Positions 7,321 through 13,587 are shown, counted from the first letter of the stretch. The stretch: 13,587 nucleotides of DNA from Thauera sp. (GCA_023150215.1 JAKLLJ010000058.1:1-13587), one strand, 5' to 3'. Numbers and translations: made by a program. The notes: a model not told the origin generated them from the sequence alone.

Positions 7321-7803
7321 ATGTCCCCTGAGAAACGTCCCCGCCCGAAGCGTTCGGGCATCGAAACCGAGGAAGAACGCACCTGGGTCGAGTTCTACCG
7401 GCGCGTGCGCAGCGATGCTGCACTGGCCGCCGAAGTGATCGGCCAGCTTGAACGAGATGTCGAAATGAAGCGCAGCCACCTGGCCCTGTACCTGTCCTGT
7501 AAGGAAACCTTGCGGCGCGAGAAGGCACGCCAAGCAAGGCACAAGCGCATCGGCTTCTTCGTTCGCTGGCTGACGCACGCCTTGTTCATCATGCCGTGGC
7601 AGGCCCTCCGTGAATTCGGCGGAGAGAGCCGCGACATCGCGATCGAGATGTTGCCCGAACCCGAGCGTTCCAACCGGCAGGCCCCCCTGCCGCCTTCCTC
7701 ACCCGGCGTTGTCACGCCGACCCGCCGCAGCCGCAAGGCCCGGCCCGATGCCCCTGCCCCCGCAGAGGCTGGCGCGGAGAAAGCCGAACCGGCCTCCTCC
7801 TGA
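7321..7803 (+). CDS. Hypothetical protein, 160 aa, charged with a hydrophobic central helix
   Basis: ATG 7321 is chosen because AAGGAG (7309-7314) lies at good distance; the frame is open upstream. TGA is at 7801-7803. The layout is: a basic N-terminus (residues 1-13), a helical charged region (20-75) containing RSDAALAAEVIGQLERDVEM, a hydrophobic stretch (78-95, GFFVRWLTHALFIMPWQ) that may be an amphipathic or single membrane-associated helix, and a disordered tail rich in Pro, Ala, Arg and Glu from about residue 112. I do not recognise a named domain. The gene is followed 186 bases later by the 196-aa gene on the same strand, with a hairpin in between. Confidence 0.7.
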   Translation: MSPEKRPRPKRSGIETEEERTWVEFYRRVRSDAALAAEVIGQLERDVEMKRSHLALYLSCKETLRREKARQARHKRIGFFVRWLTHALFIMPWQALREFGGESRDIAIEMLPEPERSNRQAPLPPSSPGVVTPTRRSRKARPDAPAPAEAGAEKAEPASS

Positions 7804-7921
7804 GCCGCGATGTGCCCACGTGACCTGGCGTCCTCCGACGCCGGTCCGTGCGGCCTCGCCCTGCCGCTCCGCGCCACACCCCCGATTCCCTGCCCCGGCC
7901 CCTGGCCGCGGGCGCTTCACC

Positions 7922-7946
7922 CCGCCGCTATGCACATGCACGGCGG
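7922..7946 (+). promoter_or_regulatory. Leader hairpin upstream of the 196-aa gene
   Basis: CCGCCG (7922-7927) pairs with CGGCGG (7941-7946); the loop contains a second short repeat, TGCA-CA-TGCA (7931-7940). It is followed by a C-rich then T-rich tract and GAAAGGAG (7972-7979), the same general order as the other leaders of this module. Confidence 0.35.
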
Positions 7947-7989
7947 CCTCCCCCTGATTTTTCGCTCACTCGAAAGGAGCCCACCCATC

Positions 7990-8580
7990 ATGAGTACCGT
8001 TTCCGACATCCTGCGCTCGATCGAGCACCGCGCCGAACGCGCCATCGCCCAAGAGCTGCACCTGATGATGGAGCAGGTCTTGAAGATGCGCACCAGCCTC
8101 GTCCTCGAGGACAGGAACCACGCGGATGCCCTGCTGTTGAAGCTGGATCGCCTGCATGGCGACCAAGTCGTGCGGCCGATCGACGCGGCCAATGCGCCGC
8201 CGCTGCCGCCCTTCCCGCCGCTCCCGTCCCTCGACGACATCCTGCCGTCGGCGCCGAGCGACTACGAGGTGCGCCTCTTCGATCGCGACTACGGCGACCT
8301 CGAGGACGTGGCCGTCGTCGAGAGCTTCACGCTGGCCGTGCAACTGGCAGTGGATCGGCACAAGGCAGATCCCAACGATCTGACCGAGGCCGACTGGACC
8401 GATGGTCGCGGCACGCTCACCGTGCGCTCGCACCACGGCACCGTCCTGGTTCGCGTCGAAGCGATTGAGACGCCGATGCCGACCGTCGACCTGCACGTCG
8501 CGCGGGCGTGCATGGCGCTCGAACACGGCGACCACGGCCCGGCCCGGCAGCTTTTCACGGCGCTGCGCCAAGCCGCTTGA
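7990..8580 (+). CDS. Hypothetical protein, 196 aa, two parts joined by a proline-rich linker
   Basis: ATG 7990 follows GAAAGGAG (7972-7979); TGA is at 8578-8580. Residues 1-65 are helical and charged, with likely coiled-coil character (EHRAERAIAQELHLMMEQVL). Residues ~68-90 are a linker rich in Pro (APPLPPFPPLPSLDD). Residues ~91-196 look mixed alpha/beta with a beta-like segment GRGTLTVRSHHGTVLVRVEA, ending in a helix. The protein is acidic and soluble. No catalytic motif is recognisable and I cannot name the family. A perfect 8-bp palindromic hairpin (8606-8623) follows the stop but lacks a T-run. The methyltransferase gene begins 162 bases downstream. Confidence 0.7.
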   Translation: MSTVSDILRSIEHRAERAIAQELHLMMEQVLKMRTSLVLEDRNHADALLLKLDRLHGDQVVRPIDAANAPPLPPFPPLPSLDDILPSAPSDYEVRLFDRDYGDLEDVAVVESFTLAVQLAVDRHKADPNDLTEADWTDGRGTLTVRSHHGTVLVRVEAIETPMPTVDLHVARACMALEHGDHGPARQLFTALRQAA

Positions 8581-8688
8581 GGTGAGCCTCGGCAACGGGC
8601 CGTCGCGCGCTTTCCAAAGCGCGTCCGGGCCGTCCACGCCGACCGACCTCTGCCCCCCAGGCCACATGGCCTCTTTCACCTACCCGAC

Positions 8689-8722
8689 GGGGATGTCCTC
8701 CCCGCCGGGCGAGGGCATCCCC
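8689..8722 (+). promoter_or_regulatory. Strong 12-bp leader hairpin upstream of the methyltransferase
   Basis: GGGGATGTCCTC (8689-8700) pairs with GAGGGCATCCCC (8711-8722) over 12 base pairs with one G.U; the loop contains CCC-GCC-GGG. The hairpin ends 20 bases before ATG 8743, which has only a weak Shine-Dalgarno sequence (AAGAG). It has no T-run, so a role in translation or RNA stability is more likely than termination. Confidence 0.45.
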
Positions 8723-8742
8723 TTCTTCATCAAGAGTCGAGC

Positions 8743-9945
8743 ATGTCCTCTACCCTTTGGGCCGACGCGCCCACACCGGTCCTTGCGACCGAGCAGTTCC
8801 CCCGCATCCTGGCCGCCGTGATCGCGGCCGATCCGCGCGACCGCAGTGTCCTGCGGATCTTCGGCATCCCGACATCCGTCGAGACCGAGCACACCCCGGG
8901 CGCCCGCCCGCAGATCGCCCTGAAGCTCTATGAAGGGTTGATCCAGGCGGTGCTGGACAGCGGCGTGATCTATTCGCTGCGCAACGTCCGGGTCGCCGAC
9001 GACTTCTACGTCGAGTACCTCCGCGAGCAACGCAGCCTGTGGCTGAAGTACCAGCAGATCCTCGGTTCGCGCCTGCTGATCCGGATGACGGATGAACAGG
9101 CCGAATCGTTCGAAGAGACGGTCCGGCAATTGCAGGCACCCGAGCCCGCGAAAGCCGCAGAGACGGAGCCTGCATCGCTGCAAGGCGAGATGGCCCTGCT
9201 GCGGGCCAAGGGGCAGCGCATCGAGCTGCCCGCCCGGCGTCTGCAGCACTACGCGCACATCAAGACGCTGATCCTGAACGCCGGCGGCGTCTACAGCCGC
9301 AATGGCTTTCAGTTCGGCGCGGCGATCGACGTGACCCAGGTGCTGAACCGTCTGCGGGGTGGCGAAAAGCCCAACCCCAAGAAGGATCGGCAGGCCTTCT
9401 ACACCCCGGAAGATGTCGCCGCCGAGACGGTGGCCTGGGCGATGGAATGCCTGGGCGATTTGACCGGCAAGCGGATGCTCGAACCTTCCGCAGGGGAAGG
9501 CGCACTGGCCGAACCGGCCCGAGCCGCCGACGCCAAGGTGATCGCCGTGGAGATCAATGGCCCGAGCGCGCAGATCCTGCGCGACAAGGGTTTCGAGGTA
9601 ATAGAGCGGGATTTCCTGTCCCTGAGCCTGGCCGACATCGGTCTCTTCGATGTGGTCATTGCCAACCCACCGTTCAGCAAGGATCAGGACATCACCCATG
9701 TGATCCACATGTGGCGCTTCCTGCGTCCTGGCGGCGTGCTGGTCAGCCTCACCTCGCCGGGATGGCGCACCGGGCGCACGAAAGCGCAGCGCAACTTCCG
9801 CGCCTTCGTGGACAACATCGGCGCCGAAGTCGAAGCCTTGCCGGCCGGTGCCTTCAAGGCTTCGGGCACGAAGGTCTCGGTGCTGCGCCTGCGCGCCGTC
9901 AAGCAGGTCGAGGGCGCGCTTCAAGGCAGCCATCGGCAAGGATGA
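8743..9945 (+). CDS. Solitary adenine-specific DNA methyltransferase, 400 aa
   Basis: The C-terminal half has the motifs of a class I N6-adenine (or N4-cytosine) DNA methyltransferase in gamma-like order: motif X FYTPEDVAAETV (219-230), motif I LEPSAGEGAL (246-255), acidic motif II VIAVEI (266-271), Asp290 and catalytic motif IV NPPF (308-311). It would transfer a methyl group from S-adenosylmethionine to DNA; NPPF favours N6-adenine. The N-terminal ~210 residues comprise a helical part (about 55-130) and a segment with GGVYSRNGFQF, resembling the front domain of phage-type methyltransferases. There is no endonuclease partner in the window and no target recognition domain I can name. Such orphan enzymes on mobile elements are usually proposed to protect incoming DNA from restriction. 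The stop TGA (9943-9945) overlaps a possible ATG of the next gene. Confidence 0.88.
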   Translation: MSSTLWADAPTPVLATEQFPRILAAVIAADPRDRSVLRIFGIPTSVETEHTPGARPQIALKLYEGLIQAVLDSGVIYSLRNVRVADDFYVEYLREQRSLWLKYQQILGSRLLIRMTDEQAESFEETVRQLQAPEPAKAAETEPASLQGEMALLRAKGQRIELPARRLQHYAHIKTLILNAGGVYSRNGFQFGAAIDVTQVLNRLRGGEKPNPKKDRQAFYTPEDVAAETVAWAMECLGDLTGKRMLEPSAGEGALAEPARAADAKVIAVEINGPSAQILRDKGFEVIERDFLSLSLADIGLFDVVIANPPFSKDQDITHVIHMWRFLRPGGVLVSLTSPGWRTGRTKAQRNFRAFVDNIGAEVEALPAGAFKASGTKVSVLRLRAVKQVEGALQGSHRQG

Positions 9946-9953
9946 GGTGCGCC

Positions 9954-10625
9954 ATGGCGAACATCACCCTCAATGCCGAGCGGCAGCTCTACGTGCTCGA
10001 CCACGGCCACGGCTACACGTGCTTCGGCTTCGCCAACGCGCGTGACCATGCCAAACAGATGGCCGAGCGGCTGAAGCGCCCCGAGCTGGCCTTTGGCGAA
10101 ACGGACTTCGGCGCTCTCAGCGGCTACCAGAAGTACCTGGCCGCCGTCGACGCCTGGGGCCAATCGGCCCTGAGCCGCAAGACCTACTTCGACCCGGCAA
10201 CCGATCCCAAGGCCGCCCGGGTTCTGGAGCGGTGCCGCGAGAACGGCGCCAAGGTCCGCCTGATCCAGGGCGACACCGAGACGGGCCGGACCTGGCTCGA
10301 TGAGCATGACGTGGTCGGCCGGATCGGCCGCTCGACGGGCACGCTCAAGGTGCCGCTCCTGGTCGAGCCCGGCGCCGATGGCGGAACCGCCATCCTGTCG
10401 GCGTGCCTGCTGGCCATCGTCGATTGGCGGAGCGGGGAGTTTCTCTTTCGTCATGCCCGCTACCGTGCGCCGGATCTGCTGATCCGGCCCAGCGACGACG
10501 CCGAGCGCCCGTGGGATGTGCTGCACGACGAACGGGTCGTGGCGCGCTTCCAGGATATCGGCAAGGCCGGCGCCTACGTCGCCTTCATGCGCGGCGAGAC
10601 GATCGAACCGCGCATCTTCCAGTAA
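9954..10625 (+). CDS. Hypothetical protein, 223 aa, coupled to the methyltransferase
   Basis: ATG 9954 is preferred because GAGG (9944-9947) lies 6 bases upstream. ATG 9942 is in frame, overlaps the methyltransferase stop as ATGA, and would add four residues. TAA is at 10623-10625. The protein starts MANITLNAERQLYVLDHG and looks soluble, with alternating alpha/beta segments; examples are CENGAKVRLIQGDTETGRTW-like stretches near residues 95-110 and TAILSACLLAIVDWRSGEFL near 145-165. I recognise no catalytic motif or named domain. The tight coupling suggests it works with or is co-expressed with the methyltransferase, but its function is unknown. Confidence 0.78.
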   Translation: MANITLNAERQLYVLDHGHGYTCFGFANARDHAKQMAERLKRPELAFGETDFGALSGYQKYLAAVDAWGQSALSRKTYFDPATDPKAARVLERCRENGAKVRLIQGDTETGRTWLDEHDVVGRIGRSTGTLKVPLLVEPGADGGTAILSACLLAIVDWRSGEFLFRHARYRAPDLLIRPSDDAERPWDVLHDERVVARFQDIGKAGAYVAFMRGETIEPRIFQ

Positions 10626-10656
10626 TCCCTGTCCGTCCGTGTGACGGGCAGTTCTT

Positions 10657-10683
10657 GCGCAGTGCCCCGAGCGGGCGCTGCGC
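10657..10683 (+). promoter_or_regulatory. Leader hairpin upstream of the 50-aa ORF
   Basis: GCGCAGTGCCC (10657-10667) pairs with GGGCGCTGCGC (10673-10683): 11 base pairs including one G.U, loop CGAGC. It ends two bases before the Shine-Dalgarno AGGAGGA (10686-10692), so it could affect ribosome access. Confidence 0.45.
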
Positions 10684-10697
10684 CCAGGAGGACTCTC

Positions 10698-10850
10698 ATG
10701 ACCCCGTTCCACAACCCGGACGTCGCGGCGCGGCGTCCGGCCGAGATGAACCTCGAGACTTTCGAGCGCGGGCCGCTGCTGCGGCAATTTCGGCTCCTTG
10801 CTGCAACCGCCGATTCGGAACCGCGTCCGACTGGCCACGCCTCACTCTGA
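10698..10850 (+). CDS. Small hypothetical ORF, 50 aa, possibly a truncated gene
   Basis: ATG 10698 has a very good Shine-Dalgarno sequence (AGGAGGA, 10686-10692); TGA is at 10848-10850. The peptide starts MTPFHNPDVAARRPAEMNLE and ends TGHASL. It is hydrophilic, with no recognisable domain. It lies 72 bases after the 223-aa gene, and a strong terminator follows 22 bases after its stop, so it appears to be the last gene of the methyltransferase transcript. The strong initiation signal with such a short product suggests either a genuine small protein or the remaining 5' end of a longer gene removed by deletion. Confidence 0.5.
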   Translation: MTPFHNPDVAARRPAEMNLETFERGPLLRQFRLLAATADSEPRPTGHASL

Positions 10851-10872
10851 GTCACAACTTTGACTCTTCTGC

Positions 10873-10911
10873 AGCCCCGATCACCATGACAGGTGATCGG
10901 GGCTGTTTTTT
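10873..10911 (+). terminator. Strong rho-independent terminator
   Basis: A perfect 13-bp stem, AGCCCCGATCACC (10873-10885) with GGTGATCGGGGCT (10892-10904), loop ATGACA, followed by G and six T (10906-10911). It ends the plus-strand unit containing the methyltransferase, the 223-aa gene and the 50-aa ORF. Confidence 0.92.
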
Positions 10912-11164
10912 GGGAAGCCAGACATCCCTGATCCGGCATGGCGAGCACCCGCACCGGCACCTCAGCCGCCACCCGAAAAGCCCCTCGCCAGCGGTCTCCT
11001 GCGGATGGCACCCGCGCCATGGCATCACACAGGCCAGCCGCTCAGCGCGAGACTTCGTCATCACCCCGGCTTCATCAACGAAGCCATTCCGGTCCCTCCG
11101 GCGTCGCGGTCGACACCCGCCCTTTCCGCCCTTGCGCATGCAACGGGCACCCTCCCATCCATTC
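10912..11164. other. Gap between terminator and the radC leader
   Basis: About 250 bases with no gene I can support. Open frames on both strands have unlikely compositions (Ser/Arg/Pro/His-rich) and no ribosome-binding site. A promoter for radC must lie here or in the leader, but I see no convincing -35/-10 pair. Confidence 0.4.
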
Positions 11165-11215
11165 GGGACACCGATCCCGAGGGAGGTTCGGTGTCCCTCT
11201 TTTCAGGAGAACACC
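11165..11215 (+). promoter_or_regulatory. Leader hairpin and ribosome-binding region of radC
   Basis: GGGACACCGA (11165-11174) pairs perfectly with TCGGTGTCCC (11188-11197). The right arm GGTGT (11190-11194) can instead pair with ACACC (11211-11215) between the Shine-Dalgarno AGGAG (11205-11209) and the ATG. An upstream CCTCCC (11151-11156) can pair with GGGAGG (11181-11186) within the loop. The layout matches the 6540-6597 leader. Confidence 0.5.
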
Positions 11216-11932
11216 ATGAGCACGCTTCACATGGATCTTTGGACGATGCTGAACGCATCGATCCGCCACATCGGCAAGACAACGTTGCGCGCCATTGCCG
11301 CGAGTTCAGCGCCGAAAGCGCACTCGAGCAATGACGCCAATGGCACGGAATTCGACGCGCGCCAGCTCAGCCGTGCAGGTCTGCTGCGCGAACTGCTGGC
11401 GCCGGTGTCGTCCGTCAGCCAGGACGAGATCTACCGGGTGTGCGACGTCGATTCGAGTCGAGCCCTGCCCGCCTCACTGGAGACCACGGTTGCTCGACGT
11501 CTGCAAGCAGCGCGCGAACTGCTCTGCCGCGACATGCTGGACGATCTGCGGGGCCGCCCCGTGATGGATTCACCCAGGCTGCTGGCCGAATGGCTGCGCC
11601 TGCACTGCGCTGCCCTCGACTACGAGGTCTTCCTCGTCATCTACCTGGATGCGCAGCACCGGCTGATCACCATCGAACAGCTCTTTCGGGGGACGCTGAC
11701 CCAGACCTCGGTCTACCCCCGCGAAGTGGTCAAGGCTGCGCTCGCCCATCACACTGCTGCGGTCGCTTTCGCGCACAACCACCCCAGTGGCAGTACAGAG
11801 CCCAGCACGGCGGATCAGCGGCTCACCCAGCAGCTCAAGACCAGCCTGGCACTCGTCGACGTCCAGGTCATCGACCACTTCATCGTGGCCGGCGACCAGC
11901 ACTACTCGTTCGCCGAACACGGGTTGATCTGA
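11216..11932 (+). CDS. radC: RadC-family JAMM/MPN+ protein, 238 aa
   Basis: ATG 11216 follows AGGAG in the context GGAGAACACCATG. The C-terminal ~125 residues are a RadC (JAB/MPN) domain: DYEVFLVIYLDAQHRL (135-150), IEQLFRGTLTQTSVYPREVV, then the metal-binding motif AHNHPSG (His187, His189) and Asp200 in STADQ. The motif is intact, so a zinc-dependent hydrolase-type site is likely, although the true activity of RadC proteins is unsettled. The first ~110 residues form a helical N-terminal region with LLRELLAPV and ARRLQAARELL, resembling the helical front of longer RadC proteins. RadC copies of this type are standard passengers of integrating conjugative elements and prophages. The next gene starts two bases after the stop, indicating an operon with the zinc-ribbon and 114-aa genes. 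Confidence 0.92.
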   Translation: MSTLHMDLWTMLNASIRHIGKTTLRAIAASSAPKAHSSNDANGTEFDARQLSRAGLLRELLAPVSSVSQDEIYRVCDVDSSRALPASLETTVARRLQAARELLCRDMLDDLRGRPVMDSPRLLAEWLRLHCAALDYEVFLVIYLDAQHRLITIEQLFRGTLTQTSVYPREVVKAALAHHTAAVAFAHNHPSGSTEPSTADQRLTQQLKTSLALVDVQVIDHFIVAGDQHYSFAEHGLI

Positions 11933-11934
11933 GC

Positions 11935-12126
11935 ATGGGCACGAGAAGACCCCCGACCTGCCCGCTGTGCCAGGGGCCAGGCATTGCCCTCGGCAGCCTT
12001 GGCCGCCTGCACTGGTACCGCTGTCGCCACTGCGGCATGGATTTCAGCCGGGCTGCACGCCCGAAGAAGCCGCACACGCCCGCCGTTCAACCGGCACGCC
12101 CAACCATCCAGGAGCATCAAGCATGA
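11935..12126 (+). CDS. Small zinc-ribbon protein, 63 aa
   Basis: ATG 11935 starts two bases after the radC stop and has no Shine-Dalgarno sequence of its own, so translation is probably coupled to radC. The product has a CPLC (Cys9, Cys12) and CRHC (Cys30, Cys33) pair, a classic four-cysteine zinc ribbon, followed by a basic, proline-rich tail (from about residue 38). Such small ribbons commonly bind nucleic acid or protein partners; the target here is unknown. The stop TGA overlaps the ATG of the next gene as ATGA (12123-12126). Confidence 0.8.
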   Translation: MGTRRPPTCPLCQGPGIALGSLGRLHWYRCRHCGMDFSRAARPKKPHTPAVQPARPTIQEHQA

Positions 12127-12467
12127 GCCGACACCTCACCCGATCCCGCCACGGCGGCCTGCCCGTCCTGGTGGTCGCCGGCTACGACCGACCGCTGCGC
12201 GAACTCTTCCTCCACGTCATCCGGGAAGGCTCGGATGCTGCCCCGAGGGATGCGGCCGAGGCGTTCATCTACGACAGCCTGGATGAGCCCCAGAAGGACT
12301 GGACCGACATCAACACCTTGACCGAGACGCTGGCGCACCTGGACATCAAAGTGCCGCCAAGCGTGATCGAGCAGATCTACCTCGACCAGACCTTCAACGT
12401 CGGCAACCGTTACGTCGAGCACCCCGCCGACGAGACGGGCGACGTGGAAACCTGCGGCCCGGACTGA
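12123..12467 (+). CDS. Hypothetical protein, 114 aa, last gene of the radC operon
   Basis: ATG 12123 overlaps the preceding stop (ATGA) and has its own AGGAG at 12110-12114. TGA is at 12465-12467. The protein begins MSRHLTRSRHGGLPVLVVAG and continues with a region suggestive of a beta strand, then helices (RELFLHVIRE, INTLTETLAHLDI, PPSVIEQIYLDQ). It is acidic and soluble, with no catalytic motif that I recognise. A strong terminator (12552-12582) lies 84 bases downstream, so it ends the radC-zinc-ribbon unit. The function is unknown. Confidence 0.78.
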   Translation: MSRHLTRSRHGGLPVLVVAGYDRPLRELFLHVIREGSDAAPRDAAEAFIYDSLDEPQKDWTDINTLTETLAHLDIKVPPSVIEQIYLDQTFNVGNRYVEHPADETGDVETCGPD

Positions 12468-12551
12468 GCCAGCGCACAAGAATTTGCTACGCATAATTTG
12501 ACAGGCTGCCTCGACGGGCCATTTCCTCCCTGTGGCCTTGCAGCCCTTTTC

Positions 12552-12582
12552 CCGCCTCGGTTCGCGCCGAGGCGGTTTTTTT
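12552..12582 (+). terminator. Rho-independent terminator of the radC operon
   Basis: CCGCCTCGG (12552-12560) pairs perfectly with CCGAGGCGG (12567-12575), loop TTCGCG, followed by seven T (12576-12582). It acts on the plus strand; the minus strand has only four T at the equivalent place, so it is a weaker candidate for the convergent fic gene. Confidence 0.9.
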
Positions 12583-12706
12583 ACCGGCAAGAGTTACCAC
12601 CACCCTCATTCAAGGGGTTGGAACCATACGCGAGCCCGCCAAACCGTGCCCCATTCCCACTCGCGTCCAGACAGCATCAGATCCGTGACGCCACTCAACC
12701 GGAAGA

Positions 12707-13441
12707 TCAAGACGATCCAGCCTTGGAGCGAGATCGATTCAACTCGAACGCCTGGTACTTCTGCCGCACATGCGCATCCGAATACTCGTCATCGACCGCA
12801 TCGTCGACGCTGCCGCCATTGAGTCCCTGGATGCCGTCAATGACGCCGCCCCACAACTGGCGGTCGCGTGACATCCCAATGAAGCCCAGCAGGTAGCGAT
12901 CCAGATGGCCTTTGCCAGGAGATGCGATTTCCGCGCTGAGTGCAGCAAGGTAGTCGGTCTTACGTGTGCGCTGCCATTCGATGCAGAAACCCGCGCGATG
13001 GCACAGTTCGCTGTGCAGGACGAGCATCGTGCGGCCATTGCCGTCAAGGAACGGGTGGCCATAGGCAAACAGCCCCATCACTTCGCCCGGTCGCTGCCGT
13101 AGCGCCGCCTTGTCCTGCCCAATCCGCAATCCCTCCTCCACCGCCCGTCGGGCATCGAACGGGTGACAAAACAAGGTATCACCCTTGCGTATGGCAATGT
13201 CGGGGGTTGTGGCCGCTCGATCCTGTCCGGCCCAGGGGTAGAACGCTGAAAACAGGATGCGATGCACCGCGAGAAAGTCCTCGTAGCCGAGTGTCCTGCG
13301 CTTGGCCACATGACCCAGCGCCTCGTCGAGACCGGCACGAAACATGGTGTGTTCGAGCTCGCGCACGATCTGCGGATCCTTCTCACCGTATCGATTGCGC
13401 AGGTAACCCGCTTGGTCAAAATCCTTAAAGGGATCGAACAC
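12707..13441 (-). CDS. Fic-domain protein (probable AMP-transferase toxin), 244 aa
   Basis: The start codon is GTG at 13441-13439, with a GGGAG upstream; the stop is at 12707. The Fic core motif is HPFLDGNGRTML (residues 129-140). His129, Phe131, Asp133, Gly134, Asn135, Gly136 and Arg137 match the canonical HPFx(D/E)GNGRxxR, but the final arginine is Leu140. The conserved lead-in YPWAGQDR (68-75) is also present. Fic proteins usually transfer AMP or another nucleotide moiety from a nucleotide cofactor to a target protein hydroxyl; several are toxins kept in check by a small antitoxin. No inhibitory motif is obvious at its own N-terminus, which fits control by the separate upstream gene it overlaps by 17 bases. 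The C-terminal ~50 residues are acidic and then basic, without a recognised domain. Confidence 0.88.
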   Translation of the reverse strand: MFDPFKDFDQAGYLRNRYGEKDPQIVRELEHTMFRAGLDEALGHVAKRRTLGYEDFLAVHRILFSAFYPWAGQDRAATTPDIAIRKGDTLFCHPFDARRAVEEGLRIGQDKAALRQRPGEVMGLFAYGHPFLDGNGRTMLVLHSELCHRAGFCIEWQRTRKTDYLAALSAEIASPGKGHLDRYLLGFIGMSRDRQLWGGVIDGIQGLNGGSVDDAVDDEYSDAHVRQKYQAFELNRSRSKAGSS

Positions 13442-13587
13442 GCTGCTTGCGCTCCCTCAGGTGGTTGATCGTCAGCGCAGCGACGTCCGTCGTGGATATC
13501 TTGCCGGCACGCTTCAACGCGATCAGCAGGTCTTCAGTACTGTCCGCGCGAACATCATCCCCAGCCAGTCGGGTGACGGTTTCGGCC
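13425..13587 (-). CDS. Partial small partner (probable antitoxin) of the Fic protein
   Basis: The frame is open from the right edge of the window to TAA at 13425-13427 on the minus strand; the start is outside. The visible C-terminal 53 residues include EDLLIALKRAGKISTTDVAA and then LTINHLRERKQ, a helix-turn-helix-like helical tail. It overlaps the fic gene by 17 bases, the usual geometry of an antitoxin-first toxin-antitoxin operon. The inhibitory (S/T)xxxE(G/N) motif known from VbhA-type Fic antitoxins is not visible in this part and may be in the missing N-terminus or absent. The antitoxin role is inferred from position and size. Confidence 0.65.
   Translation of the reverse strand, partial: AETVTRLAGDDVRADSTEDLLIALKRAGKISTTDVAALTINHLRERKQRVRSL

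Noticed and set aside
8606..8623. Perfect CGCGCTTT/AAAGCGCG palindrome after the 196-aa gene as a terminator
   Set aside because: There is no T-run on either side. It may stabilise the RNA end, but termination is not supported.
10938..11219. Plus-strand frame rich in Ser, Arg and His between the terminator and radC
   Set aside because: The composition is atypical, there is no ribosome-binding site, and it runs through the radC leader hairpin and start region.
1..13587. CRISPR array, tRNA or rRNA genes, insertion sequence ends, attachment site
   Set aside because: I looked for regularly spaced repeats, tRNA-like cloverleaf segments, rRNA-like stretches and terminal inverted repeats with a transposase and saw none.

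Overview
The window is GC-rich DNA. Its gene content resembles the integrating conjugative elements (ICEclc / PAGI-2 / PFGI-1 type) carried by Beta- and Gammaproteobacteria. That placement is an inference from the kinds of genes present: a RadC/JAMM protein, a solitary adenine methyltransferase, a Fic protein with a small partner, DUF2325-like and zinc-ribbon proteins, and many short conserved unknowns with very similar ribosome-binding regions. No integrase, relaxase, type IV secretion gene or attachment site lies inside the window, so the element boundaries are not visible.

Left part (1-5681): this looks like cargo or mixed DNA. It holds the 3' end of an unrecognised gene, a small unknown (813-1121), a DinG/XPD-family Fe-S helicase on the minus strand, an unknown 256-residue protein on the plus strand, a YdjA-type nitroreductase on the minus strand, and a DUF2325-like coiled-coil protein on the minus strand. 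The dinG homologue and the nitroreductase are each split by a single missing base. Both repair cleanly into full-length proteins, so they are either fresh pseudogenes or sequence errors.

Middle (5682-6597): about 900 bases without a convincing gene. This stretch holds an inverted pair of DnaA-box-like 9-mers and a cluster of perfect hairpins.

Right part (6598-12582): a mostly plus-strand accessory module. It contains two small unknowns (6598, 6777), a minus-strand small unknown (6934-7191), two unknowns (7321, 7990), a DNA adenine methyltransferase (8743) closely followed by an unknown (9954), a 50-residue ORF (10698) ending in a strong terminator, then radC, a zinc-ribbon protein and an unknown, tightly coupled and ended by a second strong terminator. 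Several of these genes are preceded by a GC-rich hairpin immediately upstream of the Shine-Dalgarno sequence. In at least one case (6540-6597) three pairings compete, one of them covering the ribosome-binding site. This recurrent leader architecture is the most interesting pattern in the window.

Right end (12707-13587): a minus-strand Fic protein and an overlapping upstream partner gene cut by the window edge, probably a toxin-antitoxin pair.
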